The position numbers and the translations under genes are program-made. A stretch of DNA of 64,000 nucleotides from Mercurialis annua. Its lineage: Eukaryota; Streptophyta; Magnoliopsida; Malpighiales; Euphorbiaceae. Positions 46,440 to 58,200 of the stretch are shown one piece after another. The stretch covers positions 1,123,501 to 1,187,500 of the forward strand of contig NC_065575.1 in NCBI RefSeq assembly GCF_937616625.2, read 5' to 3'. The notes beneath the pieces were generated by a model. That model had not been told where the DNA came from, searched no databases, and saw only the letters and a program-made list of their open reading frames with translations. Within the stretch, counting starts at the first letter, position 1. The number at the start of each line of letters is the position of its first letter.

Positions 46440-47273
46440 ATGGAAAGAATTCTCCAGGCAAAAATGAAGATGCTTTGTCTGTGTGTTCATATGCTATTAA
46501 CGGTGGTTGCAGCTGGAGGCAGTGACAGTCTTTCATTTGCCACTGCCACTAGAGTTTTTCCGAGTCACTGTGGACGACATCGGTGCTCTCACGGGCATCG
46601 CGGCCGTCGACCACCCTCCCGTGGATATCCACCACCGACTTCAGCTCCACCGCCATATGGCTATCCGCCCCCTGCTCAATATCCACCGCCGTCGCAATAT
46701 CCGCCACCCAGCCCTAGGTATCCGCCAACCCCAACGCCACCTTCTCATCGACCACCACCCGTCCGAACACCACCACCTTCACATGAATGTCCACCGCCCA
46801 CCCAAAAGCCACCTTCTCATCATCCACCACCCACTCAAACACCACCACCTTCACATGAATGTCTGCCACCCATACAAAAGCCGCCTTCTCATTGCCCACC
46901 ACCTGCTCAATCGCCTCCTTATGGATATGCACCACCTCCGACTCAAACTCCACTTTCTCATCATCCACCACCCACTCAAATGCCACCTCCTTATGGATAT
47001 ACTCCACCTCCTATTCAAAGACCACCTTCTCATGGATGTACACCCCCACCTTTTCATTGTCCCCCACCAAATCAAAGGCCTCCCCCGCATGGATACACCC
47101 CTCCTCATCATCTGCCACCCATTCAGACGCCTCCTCGCTATGGATATGCTCCGCCGTCACAAGGACATCCGCCACCAAGACAAATGCCACCTTCCCATGG
47201 ATATACACCACCACCGCCTTACAGATATTCTCCACCACCACCTTACTTATATTCTCCGCCGCCATATGTATAA
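46440..47273 (+). CDS. Secreted proline-rich (extensin-like) wall protein
   Basis: 277 residues from the first ATG. A second ATG at residue 9 (46464) gives a more normal signal peptide, since residues 9-27 are MKMLCLCVHMLLTVVAAGG. After a short His/Arg-rich stretch, residues about 57-277 are Pro-rich units such as PPPTQTPPPSHECPPP, PPPYGYTPPP and YSPPPPYLYSPPPY. SPPPP and Tyr near the C terminus fit hydroxylated, glycosylated and cross-linked wall proteins; Lys is rarer than in classic extensins. Repeats differ from each other, so gene conversion is not recent. A TTTATAAAT lies only ~10 bases before the ATG, so an upstream exon or another start cannot be excluded. Confidence 0.8.
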   Translation: MERILQAKMKMLCLCVHMLLTVVAAGGSDSLSFATATRVFPSHCGRHRCSHGHRGRRPPSRGYPPPTSAPPPYGYPPPAQYPPPSQYPPPSPRYPPTPTPPSHRPPPVRTPPPSHECPPPTQKPPSHHPPPTQTPPPSHECLPPIQKPPSHCPPPAQSPPYGYAPPPTQTPLSHHPPPTQMPPPYGYTPPPIQRPPSHGCTPPPFHCPPPNQRPPPHGYTPPHHLPPIQTPPRYGYAPPSQGHPPPRQMPPSHGYTPPPPYRYSPPPPYLYSPPPYV

Positions 47274-47720
47274 GGGCACAAGTCCACACCTTCTACAATG
47301 ATTGTGTGGAGTATGATAAATGAGTAAAACTATTTTCTCATCAGCAGTGAAGTGTCATTTATATACGATGCATGTGTACTTATGTTGTTTATTAGTATAT
47401 GTCAAGTGTTATATATCAACAACACTCTAATGATTAATAAAATGTTGCAAAAGTAATATTATTTCCGGTTTAAAATAATTGTTCATTTTGTCAGCTTCAT
47501 GCAGTTTTAAAAAAATTTATTTAAAATTTGGATTTTTTTAGTATATTCTTATTATATACTATGATTGTTTCACCTTTTTAAGATAATGGTTAAAATTTAT
47601 AAATATTTAACTGTAATAACGGTAATATAGGAAAATGAATTTTATATTTTGCTATGAACATAAAAAGTTCTCGAACGGAAAGGGTAGGATTTATCAAATA
47701 TATATAAAACTATGGCAAAA

Positions 47721-47793
47721 TGCTACTGCCCAGGATCGAACTGGGGGCCTTCAGTGTGTAAAACTGACGTGATAACCACTACACCACAGCAGC
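47721..47793 (-). tRNA. tRNA-Val (UAC)
   Basis: On the minus strand a 73-nt cloverleaf: acceptor GCTGCTG pairs with CAGTAGC (one G-T), the A box is TGTAGTGGTTATC, the anticodon stem TCAGT/ACTGA encloses loop TTTACAC giving anticodon TAC, and the T arm CCCAG-TTCGATC-CTGGG contains the B box. The discriminator A is at 47721 and a run of four Ts follows it as a Pol III stop. It reads GUA valine codons. Confidence 0.93.
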
Positions 47794-48483
47794 TTAATGA
47801 AATAACATTCTGCTTATTAACATATATAAGGTAAATTGATTATTACAAATACTTATCTAAGCAATAAGCGCCCATATTCTATTTGACTAAATATAAATGA
47901 ATCCAATTTTTTTTTTGATGAATAAATGAATCCGATTTGAATAATTATTTCTGCTTTTATTGGAGGTGTTTTGAATATTTTTTCGTTAATGTGTTGATCA
48001 CAATTAATATGTTAAGTATTCCCTCAACACAATTTATAAATCTATGAAAAGAAATATATATATATATGAGATTTATATGTATTTTTTAAATACATTAAAA
48101 ATCATTTATCTGTTATAATTGTACTCATTAATTATTATTATAGAAAGCTCCACTATTTATTTTAAAAATAATAATTTACTCTAATTTTGTTCAATAATTC
48201 AATTATGAAAGATGGATGTTCAAACTCATAGTATTAGTTAAGTCATCACGAAATAGTTGATTCTTGAGCAGTCATAATATTGTTTTGTATTATTTAATTT
48301 AAGAAAAATATTGAGATTCGAATTTAAAATCCAGTACACGTATCACAATATCCTTTTTACTAGATTAAAATTAAACAATTATTTTATTAATGAGCTCAAA
48401 ATTGAATTTAAAATCTTCTAAATGAATATACTTCATTGCAAACCATAATATTAGAAAGGTATAGGGGCGAGATGATTTATTTT
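47794..48483. other. AT-rich spacer
   Basis: No gene or clear repeat identified. Confidence 0.5.
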
Positions 48484-48745
48484 AACGATATTCATAAAAT
48501 AAAAAAAGCTTAACTTCTTACAAAAATAAGGATTTAAGCAATAACTTGAAGAACTTGGCAAAGCTGCTGCCTAGACAGTAAGCACACTTTTGTTTTTACA
48601 ATAACGCTTCTTTCAACGATATTCATTAAAATAAAAAAAGCTTAACTTCTACAAAAATAAGGATTTAAGCAATAACTTGAAGAACTTGGCAAAGCTGCTG
48701 CCTAGACAGTAAGCACACTTTTGTTTTTACAATAACGCTTCTTTC
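48484..48745. repeat. Tandem duplication of a 131-bp unit
   Basis: Units 48484-48614 and 48615-48745 are nearly identical, differing by small indels near their starts (ATAAAAT versus ATTAAAAT; CTTCTTAC versus CTTCTAC). The inner part contains GGCAAAGCTGCTGCCTAGAC. Non-coding; recent, judged by similarity. Confidence 0.92.
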
Positions 48746-49554
48746 ATAAATACGGAGCAATAAGTTTTTAATTTACTCGAATATTTCATGTTAAAATTGT
48801 ATTTTCGAAATGCCATAACAATTGTTTAAGCCATATCGTGATGTTTCACTCATATTTATAATACCTACAACATGTTATGTATGTGAAACTTTTAATAATA
48901 TATTTTTCATGAATAGAAGAGCATTAATCAACATGAAAAAGAAGTAGTTAGCTCGTACAAATAACATGATCCAAAGCGTAAAATCAATTTGGAATAGAAA
49001 CGATGCATATAGAATATAAGATAATATTTTTCACTTATATATAAATTATTGTTTTGTTTCACTAAGCAAACTTATAATATTATTGGCATTATAACAAAAT
49101 ATGAGCTATAAGTCATATTCTCTGTTGTAATATTTCTATCATGAACTTAACACACTTCTAAATTGAATTACAAATTTAATTGATATAATGAAAGAATTTC
49201 CACTTATAAGTCATCACATAACATAATCAACCATTAAAATTAATTTAACTAGAAAAATAAATAATTTTTGTTTATAAAATAGAAAAGTTCCGGATAAAGC
49301 TGAAATTTAACTACTACTTAATCAACCCAAAATTACATATTAAAATGCATATGCAAGTCTAATTTTTGATTAGTAGTTTATGTTTTATTCTGATATAACA
49401 ATATTATGAGCTTTAGGGTGAAATAAAACAATATCTAAAATTTAAGTGAATCAAGGATTAAGAGGGAACCAACATTGACATTATTAATTTAAGTGATTTA
49501 AGGATTATCTTATATTCTTTATGAATCATTTCTATTTCATATTATTAATTTTAC
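48746..49554. other. AT-rich spacer
   Basis: No gene seen. Confidence 0.5.
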
Positions 49555-50070
49555 ACTTTGAATCATGTTATTTGTACAAACTAACTGCTTCATTTTAAAG
49601 TTGATTAGTGTTAGTTTTTTCATGAAAAATGTGTTGCTAAAATTTTCACACTCATGGTATCTTTTTGGTGGGGGTGTGCATTCGGTTCAAACCGAACCGA
49701 ACCGAACCGAATTTTGGCATTTTTAAAAAACCAAACCGAACCAAAAATTTAGGAAAAGAAAAAATTTCAAACCGAAACGCACCGAACCAGTCGGTTCGGT
49801 CGGTTATTTCGGTTCGATTATTTCGGTTCGGTTTACATAGAAATCTGTCTGAAATTTTTTTAACTCAAAACCGAACCGAACCGACCAACCGAAATTTCTT
49901 TGAAATTTCAAACCAAACCGAATTTGTCGGTTCGGTTCGGTTTTTCGGATTCGGTTCGGTTTTGCACACCCCTATTTTTTAGTATTATAAATATTGAGCG
50001 ATACATTCATGATTATGACATAAATTAAGCGAAAGAATTTTTGATTTGAAATCTTTTAGCTGTAATATTT
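49555..50070. repeat. Segmental duplication copy A, left block
   Basis: 49555-49669 plus 49973-50070 match 59549-59770 with moderate divergence: shared blocks include GAATCATGT, AACTAACT.CTTCATTTTAA, CATGAAAAATGTGTTGCTAAAA, AGTATTATAAATA and GATTATGACATAAATTAA. A CGGTTC-rich MITE (49671-49972) sits in this copy only. Confidence 0.8.
49671..49972. mobile_element. CGGTTC-repeat foldback MITE
   Basis: 302 bp bounded by GGGGTGTGCA and TGCACACCCC, with arms made of repeated ACCGAACCGA/TCGGTTCGGT words. The paralogous locus at 59549-59770 is uninterrupted at this place, which is direct evidence of insertion. A T5-6 run flanks both ends. The open frame across it comes from the repeat. Confidence 0.87.
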
Positions 50071-50630
50071 ATTTTTTCCAAACTATAAATTATATAGACT
50101 TGTTACTAATTATTTATAATTAATATTTAGAAACAACTATTACCTCGTCGATAGCGTGCGTGCGTCGCTTAATTATGTCGCCTTTGGCCGGACAATTCTT
50201 TCACAGAGAAAGGACAACAAACCTTTCATAAAGAAAGGACAAAGTAAAACATTCATAAAAAAAACAAGCAATAAAAAATAAATAAAACTAGTATAGTTCA
50301 TAGACGAATTCATTTTGTTACTGATAGATCTTCAATCTATCGTCGCTTCTTGATAATTGAATTGCGCTTCGTGATAAATTTTAATCCATCAGAAAAATGA
50401 AAAAGAATTGACTATTTATTATATTCTATGAAATTAAAATAACATAAACAAAAGGGGTGACTACCGTCAATAGAAAAATTAAGCCATTAACGGCTACCGA
50501 AAAAAAATAAGAAAAAAGCTCTAGACGGTTAGGGTTTATTAGAGAGAAAAGAGAAGAGAAGGCGGCTAGGGTTTCTTTTTAATATATCTTAATTTGTAAA
50601 CACTTTTTTTCTCCCTTCCTAGTTAATTTA
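50071..50630. other. AT-rich spacer
   Basis: No gene. 50460-50580 has LTR-like leader wording (GGCTAGGGTTTC, AGAGAGAAAAGAGAAG), but no repeat partner is present in the window. Confidence 0.4.
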
Positions 50631-51221
50631 GAGCATCTCCAATGGGATGCTACTTTTTATGCTAAATTTAGCATGAAAAAGTGGTAAACTGTTATAGATG
50701 GCATAGCATTTCAAATTTTACTTCAATGCACAAAGTTAAAAAGAAATGTTATAATTATCTCTTAATTTTATTAATTGCTAATTATTTAATAATTTTTTTA
50801 ATTAAAATTTTTTTAATATTTTTTTTAGTTTAATAATGAGATTTTCAAAAGATATAATTAAAAGAATCGATGAATTATATAAAAATAAATTATTTAATTT
50901 TTTTATTATATTAAAGTATGGTTTACTATTAAAAAATCAAATCGATGTTGTAAAATTAAATAGAAGTATAAAATTTAAAATGAAAAAAAAAATAGGTTAA
51001 AATAAATGCAAAAAATGACCATGGTAGAATTATAATTAATAGTAAGTTGCTATTGGTTGTTAAATTTTAGTATATGCTATAGTCTGTGCTAAATTTAGCA
51101 TGTGATATAGCATATGCTAAATTTAGCACAAACTATAGCACTGTATTGGAAATGCATTTTAAGATTAAATGCTAAATTATGGCATTAACATTTCATTTTA
51201 ACATTGTATTGAAAAATACTC
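50631..51221. mobile_element. Possible MITE with GAGCATCTCCAATG end
   Basis: Starts GAGCATCTCCAATGGGATGC and ends with a degenerate complement (..CAATACAATG..GAGTATTTTTC). Inside, ATGCTAAATTTAGCA words recur in both orientations. No target duplication can be read. Confidence 0.5.
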
Positions 51222-51229
51222 TTATCATC

Positions 51230-51358
51230 TAACTAGTAAGCTTTTATTTAGGTATGTAAAATATTACATATCTAATTAGTAAGCTTTTATTTAGGTATGT
51301 TAAATATTACGTACCTAATTAGTAAGCTTTTATTTAGGTATGTTAAATATTACGTACC
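51230..51358. repeat. Three tandem 43-bp repeats
   Basis: Copies start at 51230, 51273 and 51316, each with TAATTAGTAAGCTTTTATTT-like wording and ATATTACGTACC ends; the first copy is most diverged. Confidence 0.9.
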
Positions 51359-51823
51359 TAAGTAAATATTGGAGTCCATGAACCTTATAAATTATATCTA
51401 GGGTGTTTTCTGTAATATATTATTATTTTTAGAAGAAAATTGATAATTATTTCTAAATCGACAACAATAAATAATCGCAATCTGCACTCTCCAACATGAG
51501 GAAGGAAAATAGGAAATAATATTGTTGTATAAGAAATACTAGCTGTATAGTCCTATATTTCTTATAAAGTTTTACCTTTTCTAATTAGTGCCCAAATCAG
51601 TACCTAATTACTAGTTCCTAAATCAGCTCTTCTATTATGGCTGAGTATTTGTATAATTTTTTTTTTGAGAATATAATTAAGAAAAAACATTAAAATTTAA
51701 TCATGTTCTCCAAACAGCTCAAATCTAGGGTTTAGGTTACAAAATTCGCACTGCATGTTTCCTCTATTTAAAGCTTCAAAAAGTTTTGTTTAGGTTTAGT
51801 TTACGATCACGTCGACGGAGACG

Positions 51824-52549
51824 ATGGAGCAGCCAAATATTATTATTCCCGATGAGGTGATTGAGAGTATATTCTTAAACTTACCGGCCAAATCCATTCT
51901 CCGATTCAACTCCATCTCCAAACATTGGCGTTCAGTTCTCAGCAGTCACCAATTTGCTGCATCTCACAGCCATTACTACCATCTGAATCGGAAGCAATAT
52001 TCTCTGGTTTTTATTGACAATGAGTCTATAAATATTGTAGATTACTCCTCGCTAGAAATCGGAATGAAACAGAAAGATCCATCAGATAAACTCAAACCAG
52101 TGACCGTCTCCGCAAAGCAACTCCCTTTTCCTCCGCCTCTGCAATTTGTTCCGCGGCCCAGGGGGAGAAATTTACAGTTGGAGTCCAAATTATTTTGTTC
52201 TTGCAATGGAATTTTATGCATCGCCTGGCGTTATGCTCCTGATTTCGTCACGGTGTAATGGAATCCGTGCACCAATGAGTACAAAGAATTACCAAAAACT
52301 GGAACCGTCGGCTGTTTAGTTTTTCTAGGGTTTGTTTATGATTCATCCGACAATGACTATAAAGTCATAAAAGTCAAAGAAACATATTCGCATCGCAAGT
52401 TATCAACAATTTATACATACTCACTTAGATCGAATTTATGGACAAGAATTGCCGATGATTTTCCATATGAAATTGGTGATAACACGACTCTAATAAATCA
52501 ACAACTGTTTTGGTTCAACGTTGATAATGAAGATAAGAGAGCTAATTAG
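51824..52549 (+). pseudogene. F-box/FBA-type gene with early stop
   Basis: The frame opens with an F-box at residues about 4-45 (IPDEVIESIFLNLPAKSILRF, SISKHWRSVLSSHQF) that would bind Skp1 in an SCF ubiquitin ligase. It meets TAA at 52256-52258 in a segment reading DFVTV-stop-WNPCTNEYKELP. The same frame stays open for 96 codons (through YDSSDNDYKVIKV and YSLRSNLWTRIADDFPYE) and ends at TAG 52547. The WNP...YKVIKV pattern is the F-box-associated region, so the first stop is a point nonsense change in an otherwise coding frame, and the end is truncated against a normal length of 350-400. A 144-residue F-box peptide is still possible. Confidence 0.8.
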
Positions 52550-52550
52550 A

Positions 52551-52770
52551 GATTATCTATGATCCACAAGAGTCTACTTTCAACATATATAAGGTTCATG
52601 GACTCCAATATTTATCTCGCGTCATTTTACATAATCAGAGTCTTATTTCGCCCTCAATTTTTAAATTTTGTAACTTTTTCTATAATTTCTCTCTTCGTTT
52701 TTATTTTTTCATTGACATTTATGTTTTCGAGCTTTTATGGAATATATAATCAATAATTTTAGATTTCTTT
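52551..52770. repeat. Segmental duplication copy A, right block
   Basis: Matches 61181-61287 plus 61720-61815: TCTATGATCYACAAGAGTCT, ATATATAAGGTT.ATGGACTC, TCTTATTTCGCCCTC, then ATTTTGTAA...TTTCTCTC and TTATGGAATA. It covers the 3' flank of the F-box pseudogene. Confidence 0.82.
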
Positions 52771-53370
52771 TGAATAAACCACTTGAATTATAAAGACAAA
52801 ATGAATAAACATATAACTATATGATCAGTTTCGTATAAATATTTATTAAAAATAATTTTAATATGATGTGATAAAACAATTGACAGTTTATATATGATAG
52901 AATTTATTAATTGTGTGACTTGGCAGTCTATGAGTTCCATTCAATTTCAAAAGTTGAATGTTTCATGGAAGGAATATATATGTTTAAATGTTTTAAGTAT
53001 TTTTCCGATTGTGTACTTACTCAGAATCTCTGCAAGCCTGCACATTATAAGTTCGCAAATAAGTATAATGTACCATGTCCAAAACTCCAACCATAATTTA
53101 CGGGAGACTCATCCAACTTGGGCAAAGGATGTTTTTCTATGATCAAGACTATCGAGGAGCTCATAATCCATCATTAATTAAGTTTTGTACTTAATCGACT
53201 ATTCCTAAAAATGAATATATAGATTAAAAATTTGAAGTACTGATAGAAGACGTGTTTTAATTTTGAAATAAAAGAAACGTTTTCTTAGAGTAATTTGTTC
53301 TACTAATAATGTTGTGTAATATTTTTTCTATTGATGATAAGAGAGTTGATTTTAATAATTCAAATTAGAA
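52771..53370. other. AT-rich spacer
   Basis: No supported gene. 52890-53145 has open frames, but no recognisable domain. Confidence 0.4.
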
Positions 53371-54043
53371 TCAATTATATTTGTAATTAAGAAATTTAGG
53401 AAAGTACTCCTGTTGACCTGACATGAAACAGGCATATTGCGCTAGTACGTATGCGCTGCCTGATTCGCAGATCGTCTTGAAAACAAAACATAAATTACTA
53501 AATTGCTTCCCTAACTCAATACAGTCCTCAATTAACAAATCTGACTCAAACCGGCTGGGGTTCCTTAAGGCCAAAACCACCTCTAAGGCATCTGATTCGA
53601 TGATAACATTAGGGCAATCTTTAATCCAAGCGAACTTTTCCTGAATGCCCATAGATACCGCTGTCCTTGGCTTAAAAATACCAGGAATGCAGCAAAACCA
53701 CAGAACTGTCGCGAACCACACAAACAAGACCTGCTGAACCACCATTCCTAGAACACCCAGCATCGACATTTGTTTTAATCCATCGCGAACTCGGTTTGAC
53801 CCACTTCACCTGCCCGTTACTCTTCTCCAGAACTGCAGAATTATACTCAGACCTGTTACTCCGAGCATTTCGCCAAGCCACCAGCTGATGACCCGCCAGA
53901 TTCAAGACTTCCTGCACAGAACTCTTTTTCTCCGACCAAACCACTTCATTGTGGTGCACCCAGATGTTCCAACAAATCAGAGCAGCAAGGCAGGCATCAT
54001 CTTCTTCAAACTCAGCCAGCCAAATAGAGAACCAATCAATCAC
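53371..54043 (-). pseudogene. LINE-type ORF2 C-terminus (RNase H) fragment
   Basis: Two overlapping minus-strand frames that need a frameshift near 53700. The first (from 54043) has CWNIWVHHNEVVWSEK, then WIKTNVDAGCSRNGGSAGLVCVVRD; the second has WIKDCPNVIIESDALEVVLAL and SAYVLAQYA. Together they match the plant RVT_3-type RNase H with its preceding linker, as at the ORF2 end of the LINE at 17397. No reverse transcriptase, tail or duplication is visible, so it is a decayed fragment; a stand-alone RNase H-like gene is the alternative. Confidence 0.6.
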
Positions 54044-54305
54044 GTTAACACAGGCATAGAAAATGTGTGTGTGGAATGCTATACAATTTTTCCCAATTAG
54101 ATCTTTATCCTTTTTTAAAAAAAAAATATTTCTTAATTCGGCATCATATATGAAAAAAGGTGATATTTAACCCATTTTAAAGCAGCATTAATTTATAGAA
54201 CTTATAGCCGAATCATGTAATTTGTTTTATTTTTTTTGTTACATGGTCCATGAGGTCAGGGCCGGCCTTAGAAGATATGAAGCCCTAGGCGATTTTTCTA
54301 GAGTC

Positions 54306-56684
54306 TTTATAAAAAGAGAAAATTAGGAAAAATACTCTCTTTTTAAAAATAATATGATTTTCTACCTCAATAAGGAAAAGATAGAAAAAATACCTCACTA
54401 TTTTAATATATTTATTTTTTTACTCTAACACCTATTTATATTATAATTATACCTATTCATTATTATTATTTTACTCTAACTATATTATTAGGGATTTGTA
54501 AGTGACAACTGTCATTTTTTTTCCTTTTTTCTCTCTCTTTTTCTCTTTCTCTCTTTCCTCTCCATTGGCTTTCTTCTTTTATGTTTTTTTTTCCGCCATT
54601 TTTTTCTTCATTTTCTTCTTCTTCTTTATCTTTATTTCTTCTTCATCGTTAATTCATCGCTCCATCGTTGTTCCGCCATCATCCCGTCGTCGCTCCGCCG
54701 TTTTTCATATTTGATTTTAGCGATTTTTTTCAACTCGTGGTGATTAATACGATTTCTTTTAACTTTCAGATCTACATAAATTACTCTTGAATTTTTCCAA
54801 TTCTAAATCTAAAAATCTGTATTAAAAACGATTTTCTGCACAAAAAAAAACGATTTTTGCAAAAAAAAAAAACAGCTTCTGATTATCATATGGGTATCAT
54901 TACTGCATTATCATGTAAGTATCATAACACTGCAGAGAAAATTGATTTTTTACTAAAAAAACAGTGTCTGATTATCATATGAATAACACTGTATTAATAT
55001 ATCGTTATCATAACATTATATGATTATGATAAGGTTATGATAATAGAAATGTACGATAATGATAATAGTACAATAATGTTTTTATGATAATATAATGATA
55101 AGCTTATATAGTATGATAATATGATACTTACATGGAATTTTTTTTACAGAAATAGTATCATATGATAATGTTTTATCATATGATAACGAGATAATAATAT
55201 TTATGGTACATATATGATAATATCTATGATAATATATGATAAAATAGTTTCTGATTATCATGTCGTTATCATAACACTGGAGTATGATAATTAGATGATA
55301 ATGAATTATGGTAAGCTTATGATAACTGGATGATAACGTACGTGAAAATAGAATTATAAATAGATTCATGACACCAGTATGATAACCAGATGATAATAAA
55401 ATAATAAAGTTATGATAATAGTATGATAATATGATACCTATATGTAAACAAATCACATAAAAATTATGATAATGAGATGATAATGTAAAGATAATAGTAT
55501 GATAATATGATATCTCTATGAAAAAAATAATTACAAAAAAATTATGATAACGAGATGATAATGTAAAGATAACAGTATGATAATATTATACATGTATGAA
55601 AAAAACAATTACAAAAAAATTATGATTATAAGATGATAAGGTGACAATAATAGTATGATAACATGACCTTATTATACTTCATTGTAATACTATTTTCTTC
55701 ACATTATCATCTCGTTATCATATTTTTTATGTAATTTTTTTTCTTATAGGTATCATATTATCATACTGTTATCATAATTTTATTATTATGTCGTTGTCAT
55801 AACATTATCATTTAGGTACAATAATACATTATCATCCCGGTATCATATGATTATATTATGATTACGAGATGATAATACAGTGATAACAACATGATAATCA
55901 ATTTTTTTGTAGAAAATCTTTCTTTATGCAGTGTTATGATAACATTATGATAATACAGTGATACTCATATGATAATCTGAGATTTTTTTTTTATAAAAAA
56001 TCATTTTTATGCAGTGTTATGATAATCATATGATAATCAGATGCTGTTTTTTTGCAGAAAATCGTTTTTTGTGCAGAAAATCGTTTTTTTCATCATAATA
56101 TTGTTTTTTCATGCAGATTTTTAGATCTAAAATTGAAAAAAAAATCAAGAGTAATTTATTTATATCTGAATGTTAAAAAATCGCAATAATCGCCATGAAT
56201 TAAAGAAAAGTTCGCTAAAATAAAAAAAATGAAAGAACAGTGGAGCGACGGTGGAGCGACGGTGGAGCGATGAAGAAAGGGCGGCGGAGCGATGAAGGAA
56301 CGATAGAGAAGAAAGAAAAAAATGGAGAAGAAAAAAAAATAAAAAAGAAGAAAAAATTGACGAAGAACAGAAGAAGAAGAAGAAGAAGAAGAAGAAGAAG
56401 AAGAAGAAGAAGAAGAAGAAGAAGAAGAGAGAGGAGAGAGGAGAGAGAAAGAAAAAAGAAAGAAATATAAAAATATGACAGTTGTCATATGGTTAGAGTA
56501 AAAATATATACTTAGAGTAAAAAATCAATAAAAAGTAGGTATAATCATAATATAAACATGCTTTAGAGTAAAAAAATAAAAGTATTAGAATGATGAGGTA
56601 TTTTCTCTATCTTTTCCTTATTGAGGTAGGAAATCAAATTACTTTAAAAAATAGAGTATTATCCTAATCTTCTCTTATAAAAAT
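54306..56684. repeat. 2.4-kb near-complete inverted repeat with TGATAA-rich centre
   Basis: Outer arms 54306-54720 and 56230-56684 are inverted copies (CTACCTCAATAAGGAAAAGA occurs once in each orientation). Pairing continues inward through GAAGAA/TTCTTC runs and GCTCCRTCGT blocks to TTATCATATG words at about 54880 and 56040. The central kilobase is almost only TGATAA/TTATCA permutations. It may be a separate foldback transposon nested in the hAT element or the hAT element's own interior. Open frames here (Arg-, Ser- or Phe-rich) are low-complexity by-products. Confidence 0.75.
56369..56428. repeat. (GAA)n microsatellite
   Basis: About 19 AAG/GAA units in the right arm of the foldback; the left arm holds a shorter, broken TTC counterpart. 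Confidence 0.9.
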
Positions 56685-57071
56685 ATCAATATTCATCGAG
56701 TTGTTTAAAAAAATAAGCTCGTTTTATTTTTTCACAAAAATATGCCCACTTTTCATGTAAATGTTTTACAAAGATGTATTTTTGCTAAATCATTAGTCAA
56801 TTTTAGTAGAACGTTGCTAGATTTTTGATAAATTTATTCTTGATTTTTAAAAAATGTAATTTTTGCAAAAAAATAAAAATATTAAAGGCATATTTAGCAT
56901 AATTTTTTTATTCGAAAAATAAATACACAAAGATTAACCTTAAACAATTTAAAACATGTGAATTATTAGTGATTTTTTTGGTATTAGTACAAAAGAGTTT
57001 AATTAATTTTTAAAATGAAAATAAAAAACTAATTTACTAAATAAATCAATATAAATATAAATAAATATATA

Positions 57072-57100
57072 TATAGATAGATAGATAGATAGATAGATAT
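57072..57100. repeat. (GATA)n microsatellite
   Basis: About six and a half ATAG units. Confidence 0.9.
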
Positions 57101-57339
57101 TTTGAGGATTTTATATAATATGAGCCTCTTAGAGTTTATTTTTTTTATTATTATTAAGGGGTTTAAGCAATTTCATAATAAATATTAAAATATCATCAAA
57201 ATAATCAATATATGTATATTTTTTTTAAATATTTAATAGTATAATATTATTTTTCCAATGGACCCCATAAATATTTAGAATATGTGGCTCTAGGTATAGG
57301 TCTTAGTGGCTTATGCCTAAGACCGGGCATGCATTAGGT

Positions 57340-58195
57340 TTCCTGAACGGTACCAACTATGAGACGACACCTTTAACCCTTCCACATTCAGTCACTCGAG
57401 CCGTGTAAGTCGCTTGCGGGTACAAACTTTGGCCTCAAATTTTAAATGGATGCATAGGTTTGAAAAAGAAATAATGAAACTAAAGAAAAATTTTGAAATT
57501 TTAAAGTTTTAAAGTTTTAAAAAATATCATCAATAAATAAAATTTGTCAAAACAAATTTATTGAAAATATTTGATTGGTAAAGTTTGTTTTATTTCTTCA
57601 AAATTATGTTCCTCAAAGTCAAAAATGATTTAATTAAGTTTAAGCCAGGTAATTAAAAGGTTTTTTGTTTGATTGAAACTTTATTAACGTTTAAGATCCG
57701 TTGAAGAATATTTGACTTCTCCTTATTAGTACCATTGACTCTTCATTAATACAATATAATTATATAAGTTAAAAGGTAAACAAAATATGCACAAAATTAT
57801 TTTGTGGCCCTCATAATTCTGAGGCCCTAGGGCCTAGCTAGACACACCTAACAAACCGCGCCGCGCCAAATGCAGAAAAACGCGCCATATAATCATAACA
57901 GAAATTTGGGACCAGTAGAAGAAGAAGAAGCCAACTCAGTAAAGGTTTTTGTACGAGTATGGTATAAAAACAATCTTACATTCAAAACCTTAGGTAATTC
58001 TTTCCATTATCTGAACTTCACTTCTTTACTCTTCTTCTTCTTCCTCCGGCTAAAATATCTTACTTGAACGTTGGAACGAATGTTCAGTAACTCTCCACCA
58101 GAAATTCCTTTTGACCTCTGTTTCCTGTAGTGTGCAGGTGTTTGGAGCTCAGATTAGATGGTGGTCACTTGGTGATTCATCATTATTGATTTTAC
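57340..58195. other. Spacer, possible exon-like scrap near 57870
   Basis: 57341-57430 is the host sequence interrupted by the hAT element (GAGACGACACCTTTAACCC). At 57870-57992 an open frame with NSVKVFVRVWYKNNLTFKTL is followed by a donor-like GGTAATTC, but I recognise no protein and cannot support a gene. Confidence 0.3.
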
Positions 58196-58200
58196 ACTTT

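Larger units (their letters stand above)
54257..57331. mobile_element. 3.1-kb non-autonomous hAT element
   Basis: Ends CAGGGCCGGCCTTAG and, on the minus strand from 57331, CATGCCCGGTCTTAG form an imperfect inverted repeat. The 8-bp flanks CATGAGGT (54249-54256) and CATTAGGT (57332-57339) differ at one base, as hAT insertions leave. No transposase is present. Most of the interior is a 2.4-kb foldback (54306-56684). Confidence 0.8.

Noticed and set aside
46507..47323. Long alternative frames across the proline-rich gene on both strands
   Set aside because: Pro codon repeats keep other frames open; only the 46440 frame has a signal peptide and family-like composition.
49665..49982. 105-codon open frame rich in Asn-Arg-Thr-Glu-Pro
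   Set aside because: Entirely due to CGGTTC repeats of the MITE.
56156..56488. Open frames with poly-Ser, poly-Arg or poly-Phe
   Set aside because: Produced by the GAA/TTC microsatellite in a foldback.
57870..58067. Possible small gene or exon
   Set aside because: A donor-like site follows it, but no domain, partner exon or homologue is recognised.
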